DNA of 64,000 nucleotides from Anseranas semipalmata (lineage: Eukaryota; Chordata; Aves; Anseriformes; Anseranatidae). This document shows, one piece after another, positions 63,984 to 64,000 of this stretch. Positions within the stretch are counted from its first letter, which is position 1. The number at the start of each line of letters is the position of its first letter. The notes beneath the pieces are model-generated. The model was not told the origin of the DNA, did not search any database, and saw nothing but the letters and a program-made list of their open reading frames with translations. Both the position numbers and the translations under genes were made by a program. The stretch spans positions 80,255 to 144,254 of the forward strand of contig VXAA01000925.1 in assembly GCA_013399115.1 (NCBI GenBank). The letters run 5' to 3'.

Positions 63984-64000
63984 ATCACAGAATCACAGAA
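63984..64000 (-). mobile_element. Start of a third CR1 element, cut by the window edge
   Basis: The last 17 bases, ATCACAGAATCACAGAA, are two copies of the inverted CR1 tail octamer (the CACAG variant of CATAG). They sit exactly as at the 3' end of CR1 copy 2. A minus-strand CR1 body is predicted to continue beyond the window. Confidence 0.65.

Noticed and set aside
1..64000. tRNA, rRNA, CRISPR array or bacterial-type operon
   Set aside because: I saw no cloverleaf with A/B boxes, no rRNA core motifs, no spaced direct repeats and no closely packed long genes. The repeats place the DNA in a bird nuclear genome.

Overview
The window looks like gene-poor nuclear DNA from a bird, either intergenic or inside a very long intron. 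The diagnosis rests on the repeats. Two 5'-truncated CR1 LINEs end in the 8-bp tail ATTCTATG typical of avian/reptilian CR1, and a third CR1 tail starts at the right edge. Several pieces resemble avian ERVL-type endogenous retroviruses. There are no mammalian-type LINE-1 or Alu-like repeats and long stretches hold no recognisable repeat, which fits a compact avian genome. Species cannot be fixed from the sequence. The background is AT-rich by eye, and the transposon copies stand out as GC-rich islands.

Layout. 1-1.5 kb: unannotated. 1.53-2.57 kb: CR1 copy 1 (+), with reverse-transcriptase C-terminal coding sequence largely open. 2.6-24.9 kb: mostly single-copy-looking DNA with microsatellites, a 24-N assembly gap at 10.28 kb beside a 32-A run, a perfect 12-bp hairpin, an 18-bp palindrome, a GC-raised segment with a polyadenylation signal (about 19.0-20.1 kb) and a probable ancient MIR-type SINE relic (about 20.94-21.04 kb). 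24.9-25.5 kb: solo ERVL-type LTR (-) flanked by a near-identical 5-bp duplication. 30.29-31.18 kb: CR1 copy 2 (-). 31.2-50.7 kb: more unannotated DNA with simple repeats. 50.7-53.55 kb: ERV-derived cluster, with a decayed gag piece joined to a partial LTR (-) and, about 1.5 kb on, a partial LTR of another subfamily (+). 53.6-64 kb: unannotated, with a weak exon candidate at 55.2 kb, and a CR1 tail entering at the last 17 bases.

I find no convincing host protein-coding gene, tRNA, rRNA or CRISPR array. Outside the transposons, the open reading frames are short (about 60-180 codons), start and stop without conserved motifs, and are what AT-rich non-coding DNA gives by chance. The coding signals are remnants of the CR1 reverse transcriptase and of an ERV gag. 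I did not find a convincing undescribed biological system. The observations worth checking concern repeat history, a few secondary-structure motifs and a few weak exon candidates.
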